Shown here in pieces: positions 36,389 to 44,618 of a stretch of DNA of 64,000 bases (position 1 is the stretch's first letter; every line of letters starts with the position of its first letter). Where the stretch lies: positions 1 to 64,000 of the forward strand of contig NZ_PNFF01000001.1 in NCBI RefSeq assembly GCF_028888695.1, read 5' to 3'. The DNA is from Bacillus methanolicus. GTDB lineage: Bacteria; Bacillota; Bacilli; Bacillales; Cytobacillaceae. The position numbers and the translations under genes were made by a program. The notes under the pieces are model-generated. The model did no database searches, was not told where the DNA came from, and was given only the letters and a program-made list of their open reading frames with translations.

Positions 36389-38459
36389 ATGTTCTTACAT
36401 CTCCTTCGCTGCTGCGTGGTGTATAAGGTGATTCGTGCAAGGTTACCTTTTTATTGGTTAATACCTTATACCACATGCCAAAGGCTGAAATCAAAACGGT
36501 AATAACGATAATCATGAAGATCGCACAAAGGGTTGCATCTACATAGTCATTGATAAGAACTTGCTTCATTTGTGCGGCATTCGCAGCTGGTGCCAGAACT
36601 TTTCCTTCATCCATTGCCCCTTTAAATAATTTAGCATGTGATAAAAAGCTGATTTTCGGATTTTCATGGAACAGTTTTTGCCAGCCTGCTGTCATTGTCA
36701 CAATTAAAATCCATGTTGTCGGAATAAGTGTGACCCATACAAATTTCTTTTTGCCCATTTTGAATAAAATAGTCGTTCCTAAAAGCAGGGCAATTCCCGC
36801 GAGCATCTGGTTGGCAATTCCGAATAGCGGCCATAAGGTGTTAATTCCGCCAAGCGGATCGATAACTCCTTGATATAAAAAGTAACCCCATCCACCGACA
36901 CATAAAGCAGTGGCAATGATATTCGGAATTAGGGCTTCTGTTCTCGCAAAAGGTTTATACGCTGTTCCGATAATATCCTGAATCATAAAACGTCCGACAC
37001 GTGTTCCTGCATCAACTGTTGTTAAAATAAACAAGGCTTCAAACAGAATGGCAAAATGGTACCAAAATGCCATCAAAGCTTTTCCACCGATTACTTTTGA
37101 GAAAATTACAGCCATGCCGATCGCAAGAGTAGGTGCTCCGCCGGTTCTTGACAGGATCGTTTCTTCTCCAACATCATCAGCAAGGCGTGTCAAATCATCT
37201 GGTGTGATCGTAAATCCCCAGCTGGAAACGGTCTGGGCAACCTGAACGGCATCTGTTCCAATGACGGCAGGCGGACTGTTGATTGCAAAGTAAATTCCCG
37301 GTGTAAGTACACAAGCAGCAATCATCGCCATAACGGCAACAAACGATTCAGTTAGCATCGCTCCATAGCCGATTGGCTGTGCATGTGATTCGCGCTCAAT
37401 CATTTTAGGCGTTGTACCTGAGGAGATGAGGGAATGGAATCCTGATACGGCTCCACAGGCAATTGTAATAAATAAGAAAGGAAACAGGTTTCCGGAAAAT
37501 ACCGGACCGGTACCATCGACAAACTGTGTTACCCCCGGCATTTGCAGGTCAGGAGCTACAATCACAATTCCTAACGCAAGCGCGACGATGGTTCCCACTT
37601 TCAAAAAAGTACTTAAATAATCGCGCGGTGCAAGAAGAAGCCAAACCGGTAAAACGGAAGCAACAAATCCGTAAATCATTAACATAATGGCAATCGTTTC
37701 GCCTTTAAAAGTAAACATGCCGGCAAGAGTTGGATTTTCAGCAACATATTGTCCCAGATAGATTGAAAGAAGCAATAAGATAATTCCTATTAGAGAACCT
37801 TCCCCAACGCGGCCAGGCCGTATATAACGCATGTAAACTCCCATTAAAACGGCGATTGGAATTGTAGCTGCAATTGTAAACATTCCCCACGGGCTTCCTG
37901 CAAGTGCTTTTACGACAACTAACGCTAATACTGCTAATAAAATAATCATGATTCCTAAAATTCCAACCATGGCAATCAGTCCTGTTACCGGACCGATCTC
38001 TTCTTTAATCATTTCTCCAAGCGACTTTCCGTTTCGGCGCATGGATCCGAATAAAATGATAAAATCCTGAACAGCTCCTGCAAGAACAACTCCGACGACA
38101 ATCCAGATAGTTCCCGGCAAATAACCCATTTGTGCAGCAAGAATTGGACCAACGAGCGGACCGGCCCCAGCAATCGCCGCAAAGTGATGCCCGAACAGAA
38201 CCCATTTGTTAGTCGGCACATAATCTTTTCCATCATTATTAATCTCGGCAGGTGTCATTCGAGAATCATCCAGCTCGAAAACTTTTCTAGCCATAAAACG
38301 ACTGTAAAAGCGGTAAGCAATTGCGTAGACAGAGACAGCAGCAGTTATCAGCCAAATCGCATTCACACTTTCCCCGCTATTTAATGCCATAACTGCAAAA
38401 CCTGCTGCACCTAAAGCTGAAATTAGCCCCCAGATAATAATCGATTTTAAAGCTCTCAA
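36381..38459 (-). CDS. cstA: CstA carbon-starvation transporter (peptide/pyruvate carrier)
   Basis: A 692-aa carrier with many membrane helices. Family blocks include NKWVLFGHHFAAIAGAGPLVGP, the GSMRRNGKSLGEM loop and FFSLISSGTTPK-like FHSLISSGTTPKMI. CstA proteins import peptides or pyruvate under carbon limitation. It starts with TTG at 38459, preceded by AAAGGGG. A -10-like TATAAT at 38491-38496 could give it a near promoter. About 150 bp further upstream ends a T-box leader that reads toward it, so control by uncharged tRNA is possible. Confidence 0.93.
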   Translation of the reverse strand: MRALKSIIIWGLISALGAAGFAVMALNSGESVNAIWLITAAVSVYAIAYRFYSRFMARKVFELDDSRMTPAEINNDGKDYVPTNKWVLFGHHFAAIAGAGPLVGPILAAQMGYLPGTIWIVVGVVLAGAVQDFIILFGSMRRNGKSLGEMIKEEIGPVTGLIAMVGILGIMIILLAVLALVVVKALAGSPWGMFTIAATIPIAVLMGVYMRYIRPGRVGEGSLIGIILLLLSIYLGQYVAENPTLAGMFTFKGETIAIMLMIYGFVASVLPVWLLLAPRDYLSTFLKVGTIVALALGIVIVAPDLQMPGVTQFVDGTGPVFSGNLFPFLFITIACGAVSGFHSLISSGTTPKMIERESHAQPIGYGAMLTESFVAVMAMIAACVLTPGIYFAINSPPAVIGTDAVQVAQTVSSWGFTITPDDLTRLADDVGEETILSRTGGAPTLAIGMAVIFSKVIGGKALMAFWYHFAILFEALFILTTVDAGTRVGRFMIQDIIGTAYKPFARTEALIPNIIATALCVGGWGYFLYQGVIDPLGGINTLWPLFGIANQMLAGIALLLGTTILFKMGKKKFVWVTLIPTTWILIVTMTAGWQKLFHENPKISFLSHAKLFKGAMDEGKVLAPAANAAQMKQVLINDYVDATLCAIFMIIVITVLISAFGMWYKVLTNKKVTLHESPYTPRSSEGDVRTYA

Positions 38460-38561
38460 TTTAAATTTCCCCTTTCTATGGTTTAAACATATTATATCTA
38501 ACTATTCTGAATTTTGTATATTTTTTTATTTTTGGATAATTAAAAAAATTAATTCGAAAAA

Positions 38562-38582
38562 TTAAGGTGTCAATTTTATCAT
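38562..38582 (-). other. Six-codon reading frame behind the T-box
   Basis: Just after the T-box terminator a strong AAAGGAGAG is followed at proper spacing by ATG and only six codons (MIKLTP) before TAA. It may be the remnant of a T-box-controlled gene lost by deletion, or a short leader peptide upstream of cstA. The rest of 38460-38608 is AT-rich. Confidence 0.45.
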
Positions 38583-38608
38583 GGCAATCTCTCCTTTAGT
38601 ATTTAAAA

Positions 38609-38886
38609 TTAAAAAACCCGTCCCTACATATAGGGACGAGTTTGCGCTCGCGTTACCACCCTAATTCCGCAGCTTACAAAAATAAACTTGCGGCTCTCAG
38701 TCAACGTATAATTAATTATACGTGGTCCATTATAACGGCGGACAACCCGTCAAAGCTTACTAGATTTCAGCTTTGCATCTCAGAGGCGACTTCGGATAAG
38801 ACCTGACATCGGCTTTCACCAAACGCCGACTCTCTGGTAGAACAGGAATCTTATCTTACTCTTCTCGTCATTGATTTTTATTATTT
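38609..38886 (-). ncRNA. T-box leader, probably tRNA-Val responsive
   Basis: On the minus strand are a stem I with an AGTA/GAA loop E motif, the T-box sequence AGGGTGGTAACGCG (38649-38662), and a terminator CTCGTCCC/GGGACGGG with a T run (38609-38640). In the specifier loop, CGAA is followed by GUC (38788-38790) and G, and the AGAAG/CCTCT lower stem fixes this register. The UGGU of the T-box pairs with a tRNA ending in ACCA, which fits tRNA-Val (A73) and not tRNA-Ser (G73). The T-box is certain; the valine reading is inferred. Confidence 0.92.
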
Positions 38887-38892
38887 AACGAT

Positions 38893-38921
38893 AATTTAGC
38901 AGAGGAAAATTAATATGTCAA
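38893..38921 (-). promoter_or_regulatory. Promoter of the T-box transcript
   Basis: TTGACA (38916-38921) and TAAATT (38893-38898) with exactly 17 nt between them on the minus strand. Transcription should begin at about 38886. Confidence 0.8.
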
Positions 38922-39024
38922 TATTTTTTGATAGTTTTAATAATTCTGTGTAAATCAAACAGTCCGCATTGGAATTCAAAAACAGAAAAAAACGCGCAAC
39001 ATAATTGAAAGCTTCCATCTCTAA

Positions 39025-39759
39025 TTATTTTATTATAGCGAGATGCTCATACACTTCACGTAAATTCTTAAAGCCCATTGATTGCGCCTTCTTCAGATAG
39101 TAACCCCAAATCTGTGCGGCCATTTGTGCATCTCCGAGGGCATGGTGGCGATTTTTAACTTCTACACCACACTGCAGACAAATTTCTTCCAAAGGCAGTG
39201 ATTTGATCAAAGGGTTAGTAAGGCGGATTAAAAAGGATGTATCAATAATACGGTGTTCAAAATTGGTACGCATTAAATCTCTGGTCATTTTCTGCATAAA
39301 GGTTTGTTCATGTTTTGCATGATGAGCAACAAGTATTCGGCTTTTAATAAATTTAAAAAATTGAATGAGAACTTCGGAAGCGGCTGGCGCCATACTCAGT
39401 TGTTCATCTGTAATATTGGTTAATGTGGATATTTCTTTCGAAAGGGGAATATTTGATTTTAAAAGAGAATAGAACGTTTGTTTATTTTCGATCACGGATC
39501 CGGTCATTTTTACAGCCCCTATTGAGATAATCCGATCTCCTTTATCAGGAAAAAATCCAGTTGTTTCAATATCGAATACAACAACTTTCAAATCTTTAAG
39601 AGGAGTATCCAAGTAGTTTTTTTCTTTCATTTCTTTTTGAAGCTGTCTTAAGAAAGAAATGTGATGCGGATTGGATTGTGCCTGAACGCCTGAATAAATA
39701 TTAGAACCGAGCTTTCCGGACATTTGCCTGAAAAATTGAATCATATCGTTAAAGCCCAT
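39025..39759 (-). CDS. DnaQ-like 3'-5' exonuclease
   Basis: A 244-aa DEDDh exonuclease. Exo I is VVFDIETTGFFPDKGDRIISIGAV, Exo II lies in the segment ending HHAKHEQTFM, and Exo III has the histidine in KNRHHALGDAQMAAQIW. This type removes 3' nucleotides from DNA or RNA. It follows the nucleotidyltransferase-like gene by 1 nt, so the two are almost surely translated together; the same DUF294-plus-exonuclease pairing occurs in other bacteria. Its N-terminal about 50 residues are not recognised. Confidence 0.85.
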   Translation of the reverse strand: MGFNDMIQFFRQMSGKLGSNIYSGVQAQSNPHHISFLRQLQKEMKEKNYLDTPLKDLKVVVFDIETTGFFPDKGDRIISIGAVKMTGSVIENKQTFYSLLKSNIPLSKEISTLTNITDEQLSMAPAASEVLIQFFKFIKSRILVAHHAKHEQTFMQKMTRDLMRTNFEHRIIDTSFLIRLTNPLIKSLPLEEICLQCGVEVKNRHHALGDAQMAAQIWGYYLKKAQSMGFKNLREVYEHLAIIK

Positions 39760-39760
39760 T

Positions 39761-40732
39761 TCAAACTTCCTTCCCTGTATGCTTTCTTATCTCTTGATAA
39801 AGATGGGTACCGATTTTGATGATATTTTTCATTTCTCGTTTTTGCTCTTTCGATAACTTTTCAATTTCTAAAAAATGTCCGGATTCATAGTCGGAATGAT
39901 TACATAAAGTCAGACGATAGTTTAATAGTTTGACAAACTGTTCTTCAATTAATTTCTTGTCTTGAATGGGCAGTACTTTTTCGGAAAGATTGTGCAGCCG
40001 GGAGAGAGTCGATGTTTCCAAAATGTTTTCTTTTATGGCCAAAAGTCGGATCGAATTTACGAAAGGGAAGAAAGCTGTTTCTTTCAAATTTATCATCCCG
40101 GAATGTATTCCGTGAGTTTCTACTAAAAATTGTCCTAAAACCCCGACGCCTTTTTTCAGATGCATTGTATTATCAAGCATTCTCGCTAACAAATTCTCTT
40201 TTTGACTTGAATGAAAGATGATTTCTTTTAGCTGGTTGATATACGTATGTTCCCCATACAAGGACCGTCCGTCAATGAAGATTAGTAGATTGCGGATCGA
40301 TTCCCATGATGATTCCAGGATCCAGTCCGTTAATTGCTGCTTCCATTCCTTTAAAGATTTACACCATAAAGGATTGCTTGCCATCACACCTCCGTCGCAA
40401 TATGCGTAACCGGCTTGAAAAAGTCCTTCTGATATCTCTTTTCCCAACGTTAAGAAGTATTCTTTCGCATTTTGGGTGTTTTCATCGTAAATGATCCCAT
40501 GATCCTGATCACTCCAAATACCTTGTTCGAAGCGGCCTGCACTACCCATGACAAAAAATGAAAATGGAGACGGGGTGGGCCCGAGCTCTTTATTTATACG
40601 GCTAATTGTTATCTTTACGACCTGAAGCATGATGTAATCATGGAGATTATTTAGTTCAAAATGGTCGTGCGATACATTTCTTTTTTGTTGATTCAGGATG
40701 TCTCTTATCTCAGAGTAGTTAACGTTACTCAT
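39761..40732 (-). CDS. DUF294-type putative nucleotidyltransferase
   Basis: A 323-aa protein with the nucleotidyltransferase motif GSAGRFEQGIWSDQDHGIIY, the G-S-x2-R and S-D-Q-D pattern of the GlnD-like DUF294 family, followed by a helical substrate-binding C-terminal domain. It lacks the CBS domains often found in longer members. The start at 40732 follows AGGGTGCGG; a longer frame to 40777 has no ribosome-binding site. It sits between amt and the exonuclease gene, behind a hairpin. A link to nitrogen signalling is tempting but unproven. Confidence 0.75.
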   Translation of the reverse strand: MSNVNYSEIRDILNQQKRNVSHDHFELNNLHDYIMLQVVKITISRINKELGPTPSPFSFFVMGSAGRFEQGIWSDQDHGIIYDENTQNAKEYFLTLGKEISEGLFQAGYAYCDGGVMASNPLWCKSLKEWKQQLTDWILESSWESIRNLLIFIDGRSLYGEHTYINQLKEIIFHSSQKENLLARMLDNTMHLKKGVGVLGQFLVETHGIHSGMINLKETAFFPFVNSIRLLAIKENILETSTLSRLHNLSEKVLPIQDKKLIEEQFVKLLNYRLTLCNHSDYESGHFLEIEKLSKEQKREMKNIIKIGTHLYQEIRKHTGKEV

Positions 40733-40766
40733 AATTGTTCCGCACCCTTCAATATATAAAATCATA

Positions 40767-40812
40767 AAGGCGGTCATCCCGCGCTTTAACTGCTTAAGCA
40801 GGGAACCGCCTT
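40767..40812 (-). terminator. Hairpin after amt
   Basis: AAGGCGGT and ACCGCCTT (40767-40774 and 40805-40812) form a stem with further inner pairing just after the amt stop. On the minus strand it is followed by CTTTATGATTTT, a weak T-rich tail. Confidence 0.55.
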
Positions 40813-40854
40813 AGGAAATTTTAATACATTCTTTTCGTCCGGACAGAAAGCGAG

Positions 40855-42114
40855 TTATGCATTAAGCTTTTGTTTCGGACGAAGTAATTCAGGATACCCA
40901 TAGCTTCCGTGTTCACTCATATCTAAACCGATAATTTCTTCTTCTTCAGTTACTCGAAGCCCATTCATTGCAGCTTTCATTACGAATAAAATAGCAAATG
41001 AAACGATAAATGCATAGGCTCCTGATGTAAAAACTCCCAGTGCTTGAACTCCGAGCTGTTCTAATCCGCCGCCATAAAAGAGACCCGGTTTTCCGACGGT
41101 TGCTAATTCTTTTGTTGCAAATAATCCTGTCGATAACGTTCCCCAAACACCTGCCGTTCCATGAACAGACAGAGCAAAAATCGGGTCATCAATTTGTCTT
41201 CTTTCAAAGAAGCGAATACTGTAGAATACGAGAATACCAGCTACAAAACCAATAACCACAGCTGCCCACGTTTCGACAAAAGCACAAGAAGCGGTGATCG
41301 CAACTAAACCAGCTAATGCGCCGTTTAGCATCATTGGCACATCTGCTTTTCCAACCACAACCCATGAGATGATCATCGCAGCTACGGTTCCGGCAGCGGC
41401 TGCAAGGTTTGTATTAACTGCAACAAAACCGAAGAATGCCTTGTCAATCGATAACGTACTTCCGGCATTAAACCCAAACCAGCCTACCCATAAAAGCAGA
41501 ACACTTAATGCTGTAAACACTTGATTGTGGCCTTCAAGATTATTGGCGGAGCCGTCTTTATTGAATTTTCCAATCCGAGGTTTTAATAAAATCGTTGCTG
41601 CAAGTGCTGCCATGGCTCCTGTTAAGTGTACAACTGTTGAACCTGCAAAATCCTGCTTACCATGCTCTGCCAGCCATCCGCCGCCCCAAATCCAGTGGGC
41701 AATTGGAGGATAAACAAAAATTGAAAATAATACTGCAAAAACGAGATAAGCTGATAATTTAGCCCTTTCAGCAAAACCGCCAAAAGCAATTGTTAATGAG
41801 ATTCCTGCAAAGGCAAGCTGGAATAAAAAGAATACGGCTCCGGAAAGAGATAAACTTTCTACATCATATCCAGAATAAAAGAAATCAGAAAATCCGATAA
41901 GTGCGTTTCCTTTTCCAAAGATTAATCCATACCCGACAGCCCAAAAGACGAGCGATCCAATACTAAATGTAAGTATGGTTTTCCCTGCAATATGACCAGC
42001 ATTTTTCATTCGGGTCGACCCTGTTTCAAGCAGGATGAATCCTCCAATCATTAAAATGACGAGAACAGCACCTACCATTACCCAAAGACTGTTCATTAAA
42101 AATGTAGTATCCAT
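40855..42114 (-). CDS. amt: Ammonium transporter Amt
   Basis: A 419-aa channel with eleven predicted membrane helices. It begins FLMNSLWVMVGAVLVILMIGGFILLETGSTR. The ammonium-conducting histidines lie in LSVHGTAGVWGTL and VVHLTGAMAAL, and the charged tail is normal. Unlike nrgA-nrgB of Bacillus subtilis, no PII (GlnK) gene follows it. Upstream is a perfect GlnR/TnrA box, so it should respond to nitrogen supply. GGAGG precedes the ATG. Confidence 0.94.
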   Translation of the reverse strand: MDTTFLMNSLWVMVGAVLVILMIGGFILLETGSTRMKNAGHIAGKTILTFSIGSLVFWAVGYGLIFGKGNALIGFSDFFYSGYDVESLSLSGAVFFLFQLAFAGISLTIAFGGFAERAKLSAYLVFAVLFSIFVYPPIAHWIWGGGWLAEHGKQDFAGSTVVHLTGAMAALAATILLKPRIGKFNKDGSANNLEGHNQVFTALSVLLLWVGWFGFNAGSTLSIDKAFFGFVAVNTNLAAAAGTVAAMIISWVVVGKADVPMMLNGALAGLVAITASCAFVETWAAVVIGFVAGILVFYSIRFFERRQIDDPIFALSVHGTAGVWGTLSTGLFATKELATVGKPGLFYGGGLEQLGVQALGVFTSGAYAFIVSFAILFVMKAAMNGLRVTEEEEIIGLDMSEHGSYGYPELLRPKQKLNA

Positions 42115-42138
42115 AATTTCGCTCCCTCCAAAATTTAT

Positions 42139-42155
42139 TGTAAAGTTTTATTACA
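42139..42155. promoter_or_regulatory. GlnR/TnrA box upstream of amt
   Basis: TGTAAAGTTTTATTACA matches the TGTNA-N7-TNACA consensus exactly, 25-41 bp before the amt start codon. A shorter ATGTA-TTG-TTACAT palindrome lies at about 42166-42178. A TATAAA (minus strand, near 42170) would place the box near the transcription start, which would favour repression. The rest of 42115-42443 shows nothing clear. Confidence 0.7.
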
Positions 42156-42443
42156 TTGAATTTATATGTATTGTTACATGCAACCGAATTCTGCGCTATT
42201 AGTTTGTTAGATAATCTGACGTAATTTTTTGATTTTATTTATTTTTACAAAAAGGGACAGCTTTAGGGAAATACTATTATTATTGCTAACTGGCAAGCTA
42301 TTTTCATAAAATCAGCTGAATCTTTAAGCATAAGTCTCCGGTCTTAATTACATATACATTCCAAGTCTATTTTGAAATATTTGTACTTGATGTAGAGTTA
42401 TATTAAGAAAAACGATAAAAATAGAACGAAAGAAGGTAACAGA

Positions 42444-43301
42444 ATGAAACGAATCTTTATTATTTTTTTAATCATTATTGGGATTTACTTTCTCTTTCTT
42501 AACCCTGCTTTTTTTCAGTGGTCGCCTTTTGTGAACCATGCAAACCAAGTTGAGATAACGGAAGAAATTGAGAAGATAAAAATTGAGGCACATGGAGTCA
42601 GCACGAAAGTTATTCCGGAAAACCGACAAGATTTAAAAGCCGATTTAAAAGGAAAAGCAAAATTAAGTGTTAAGAGCAGCGGCGATGAAGTAGAGGTGAC
42701 GGTGAAAAAGAAAGGGTTTGGCTGGTTTTTATTTCGTGACAAAGCAAAACTGAATATTTATATCCCTGAAGATTATGATCGAAATATGGACATCGATTTA
42801 GGTTCCGGGAACTTAGAATTCTCCGGCCGTTCAAAAAGCGAACCAATGAAATTAAGCAAATTATCACTGGACTTAGGTTCCGGAAACGTGAAACTTAAGA
42901 ATTTAGAGGTGAAAGAATTTGAACATGATGGATCGTCAGGCGATGCAGAGATTCATTCACTGGCGGTACAATCAGGCTCCATTGAAGTCAATTCGGGAAG
43001 TTTGTTTTTAAAAGACTATACCGGAGGGCTTGAAGCTGACGTATCCTCCGGGAATCTGGAAGCCCAAATGGATAAATTAACAGATTTTATTGATATAGAA
43101 GTAAGCTCCGGTGAGGTTGATCTGGATCTTCCGGACAATGCTAGTTTTATCTTAAACGGAAAGGTAAGCAGTGGTAATATATCATGCAATTTCCCGCTTA
43201 AGGACCAAAAAACTGATAAAAATAAAATAAAAGGTATTCACGGATCCGGAGAACATAAAATAGATTTAGAAGTCTCAAGTGGAGATATCAAAATTTATTA
43301 A
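42444..43301 (+). CDS. DUF4097 beta-helix membrane-anchored protein
   Basis: A 285-aa protein with one N-terminal membrane helix and an exported domain of repeated short strands. The motif DLGSGN or VSSGN/E recurs about every 20-25 residues (DIDLGSGNLEFSG, LDLGSGNVKLKN, ADVSSGNLEAQM, IEVSSGEVDLDL, GKVSSGNISCNF, LEVSSGDIKIY), the mark of the DUF4097/LiaG-like right-handed beta helix. Relatives act in cell-envelope stress responses, but here no two-component system adjoins it. It ends at a strong terminator. Confidence 0.82.
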   Translation: MKRIFIIFLIIIGIYFLFLNPAFFQWSPFVNHANQVEITEEIEKIKIEAHGVSTKVIPENRQDLKADLKGKAKLSVKSSGDEVEVTVKKKGFGWFLFRDKAKLNIYIPEDYDRNMDIDLGSGNLEFSGRSKSEPMKLSKLSLDLGSGNVKLKNLEVKEFEHDGSSGDAEIHSLAVQSGSIEVNSGSLFLKDYTGGLEADVSSGNLEAQMDKLTDFIDIEVSSGEVDLDLPDNASFILNGKVSSGNISCNFPLKDQKTDKNKIKGIHGSGEHKIDLEVSSGDIKIY

Positions 43302-43316
43302 TTGTTCGAAATTTTT

Positions 43317-43353
43317 AAAAAGAGAAACGATCTACTGGATTGTTTCTCTTTTT
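43317..43353 (+). terminator. Terminator after the DUF4097 gene
   Basis: AAAAAGAGAAAC pairs perfectly with GTTTCTCTTTTT; the T run lies in the 3' arm. Confidence 0.88.
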
Positions 43354-43503
43354 ATATTGAAGCCGTCAAGTATTACGATTTATTTTTAAATAGTAATTTT
43401 GCAACCACTCAAACGGGAACATCAACACATGAATCTTTGTTTTTTTCCAATTAATGATACAATAAAATTATAGATTTATTTTATGAAAAAGGAGGTAACG
43501 GCA

Positions 43504-44565
43504 ATGTCGCACAATCGTACGTTTATCGGTTATGTCGGCACTTATACAAAAGGGGAAAGCAAAGGAATTTATTCTTTTACATTGGATACGGAAAATGCAA
43601 AAATAAGCGACGTAAAAGTCGCGGCAAATTTGGACAATCCTACATATTTAACAATAAGCAAAGATAATCAATATCTTTACTCAGTCGCCAAGGAAGGGGA
43701 CTCAGGCGGTGCAGCAGCTTTTTCCATAAATAGCAAGACAGGGGATCTTACGAAACTAAACAGCCAAGTATCAAAAGGAGCGCCGCCTTGCCATATAAGT
43801 GTTGACAGCGAAAAAAGTTTAGTAGTTACAGCCAATTACCACAAAGGAACTGTTGAATCATTTCAAATTAATAAAGAAAATGGCTCATTGACCCCTGTTT
43901 TATCAACGATTCAACATGAAGGATCAGGTCCAAATAAAGAAAGACAAGAAAAAGCGCATACACATTACGCAGGATTTACTCCTGATGAAAAGTATGTCGT
44001 TGCCGTAGATTTAGGAATTGATAAGGTTTTTACTTATGAAATAAACAATGGTGAATTGCTCGAAAAGAATTCTTTGTCTGTAAAGCCGGGAAGCGGACCA
44101 AGACACATTGCTTTTCATCCTAACGGCAAGTATGCTTATGTGATGACAGAGTTGAGTTCAGAAGTCATTGCTTTGGCTTATCATGCGGAAGACGGCAGCT
44201 TTACTGAGCTTCAATATATATCGGCAATTCCGGAAGACTTCAGCGAAAATAATCAAGGCAGTGCGATTCATATTTCTTCAGATGGCCGCTTTGTGTACGC
44301 GGGAAATCGGGGACATGACAGTATTGCTGTTTTTAATGTGAATCAAGATACGGGTGAGCTTAAGTTTGTTGAACATACTTCGACTGAAGGATCTTGGCCG
44401 CGTGATTTTGTACTGGATCCTACTGAAAAATTTGTTATTGCTTCTAACCAGGAGTCTGGAAATCTTGTGTTATTTTTGCGAGACGAGTCAACAGGAAAGC
44501 TTAAACTCTTGCAGTCTGATGTAAAAGTGCCGGATCCTGTATGCGTTAAGTTCTTACATGCATAA
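43504..44565 (+). CDS. pgl: 6-phosphogluconolactonase / lactonase-family beta-propeller
   Basis: A 353-aa seven-bladed beta-propeller of the lactonase family (YkgB/Pgl). It hydrolyses 6-phosphogluconolactone to 6-phosphogluconate in the oxidative pentose phosphate pathway. Family blocks are GYVGTYTKGESKGIYSF, NPTYLTISKDNQYLYSV, GSGPRHIAFHPNGKYAYV and TEGSWPRDFVLDPTEKFVIASNQ. The start at 43504 follows AAGGAGG; a longer in-frame ATG at 43483 overlaps that site. It stands alone, convergent with glnS. Confidence 0.87.
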   Translation: MSHNRTFIGYVGTYTKGESKGIYSFTLDTENAKISDVKVAANLDNPTYLTISKDNQYLYSVAKEGDSGGAAAFSINSKTGDLTKLNSQVSKGAPPCHISVDSEKSLVVTANYHKGTVESFQINKENGSLTPVLSTIQHEGSGPNKERQEKAHTHYAGFTPDEKYVVAVDLGIDKVFTYEINNGELLEKNSLSVKPGSGPRHIAFHPNGKYAYVMTELSSEVIALAYHAEDGSFTELQYISAIPEDFSENNQGSAIHISSDGRFVYAGNRGHDSIAVFNVNQDTGELKFVEHTSTEGSWPRDFVLDPTEKFVIASNQESGNLVLFLRDESTGKLKLLQSDVKVPDPVCVKFLHA

Positions 44566-44576
44566 TGAATTATTTT

Positions 44577-44617
44577 AAAAAACCTAAACCTTCATTAGCA
44601 GAAGGTTTAGGTTTTTT
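44577..44617. terminator. Bidirectional terminator between pgl and glnS
   Basis: AAAAAACCTAAACCTT and its exact complement flank a short loop, with A and T runs giving termination on both strands. Confidence 0.92.
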
Positions 44618-44618
44618 C

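Noticed and set aside
38788-38792. UCG (serine) as the T-box specifier
   Set aside because: It needs a one-base shift that weakens the lower stem, and the UGGU T-box does not fit the G73 of tRNA-Ser.
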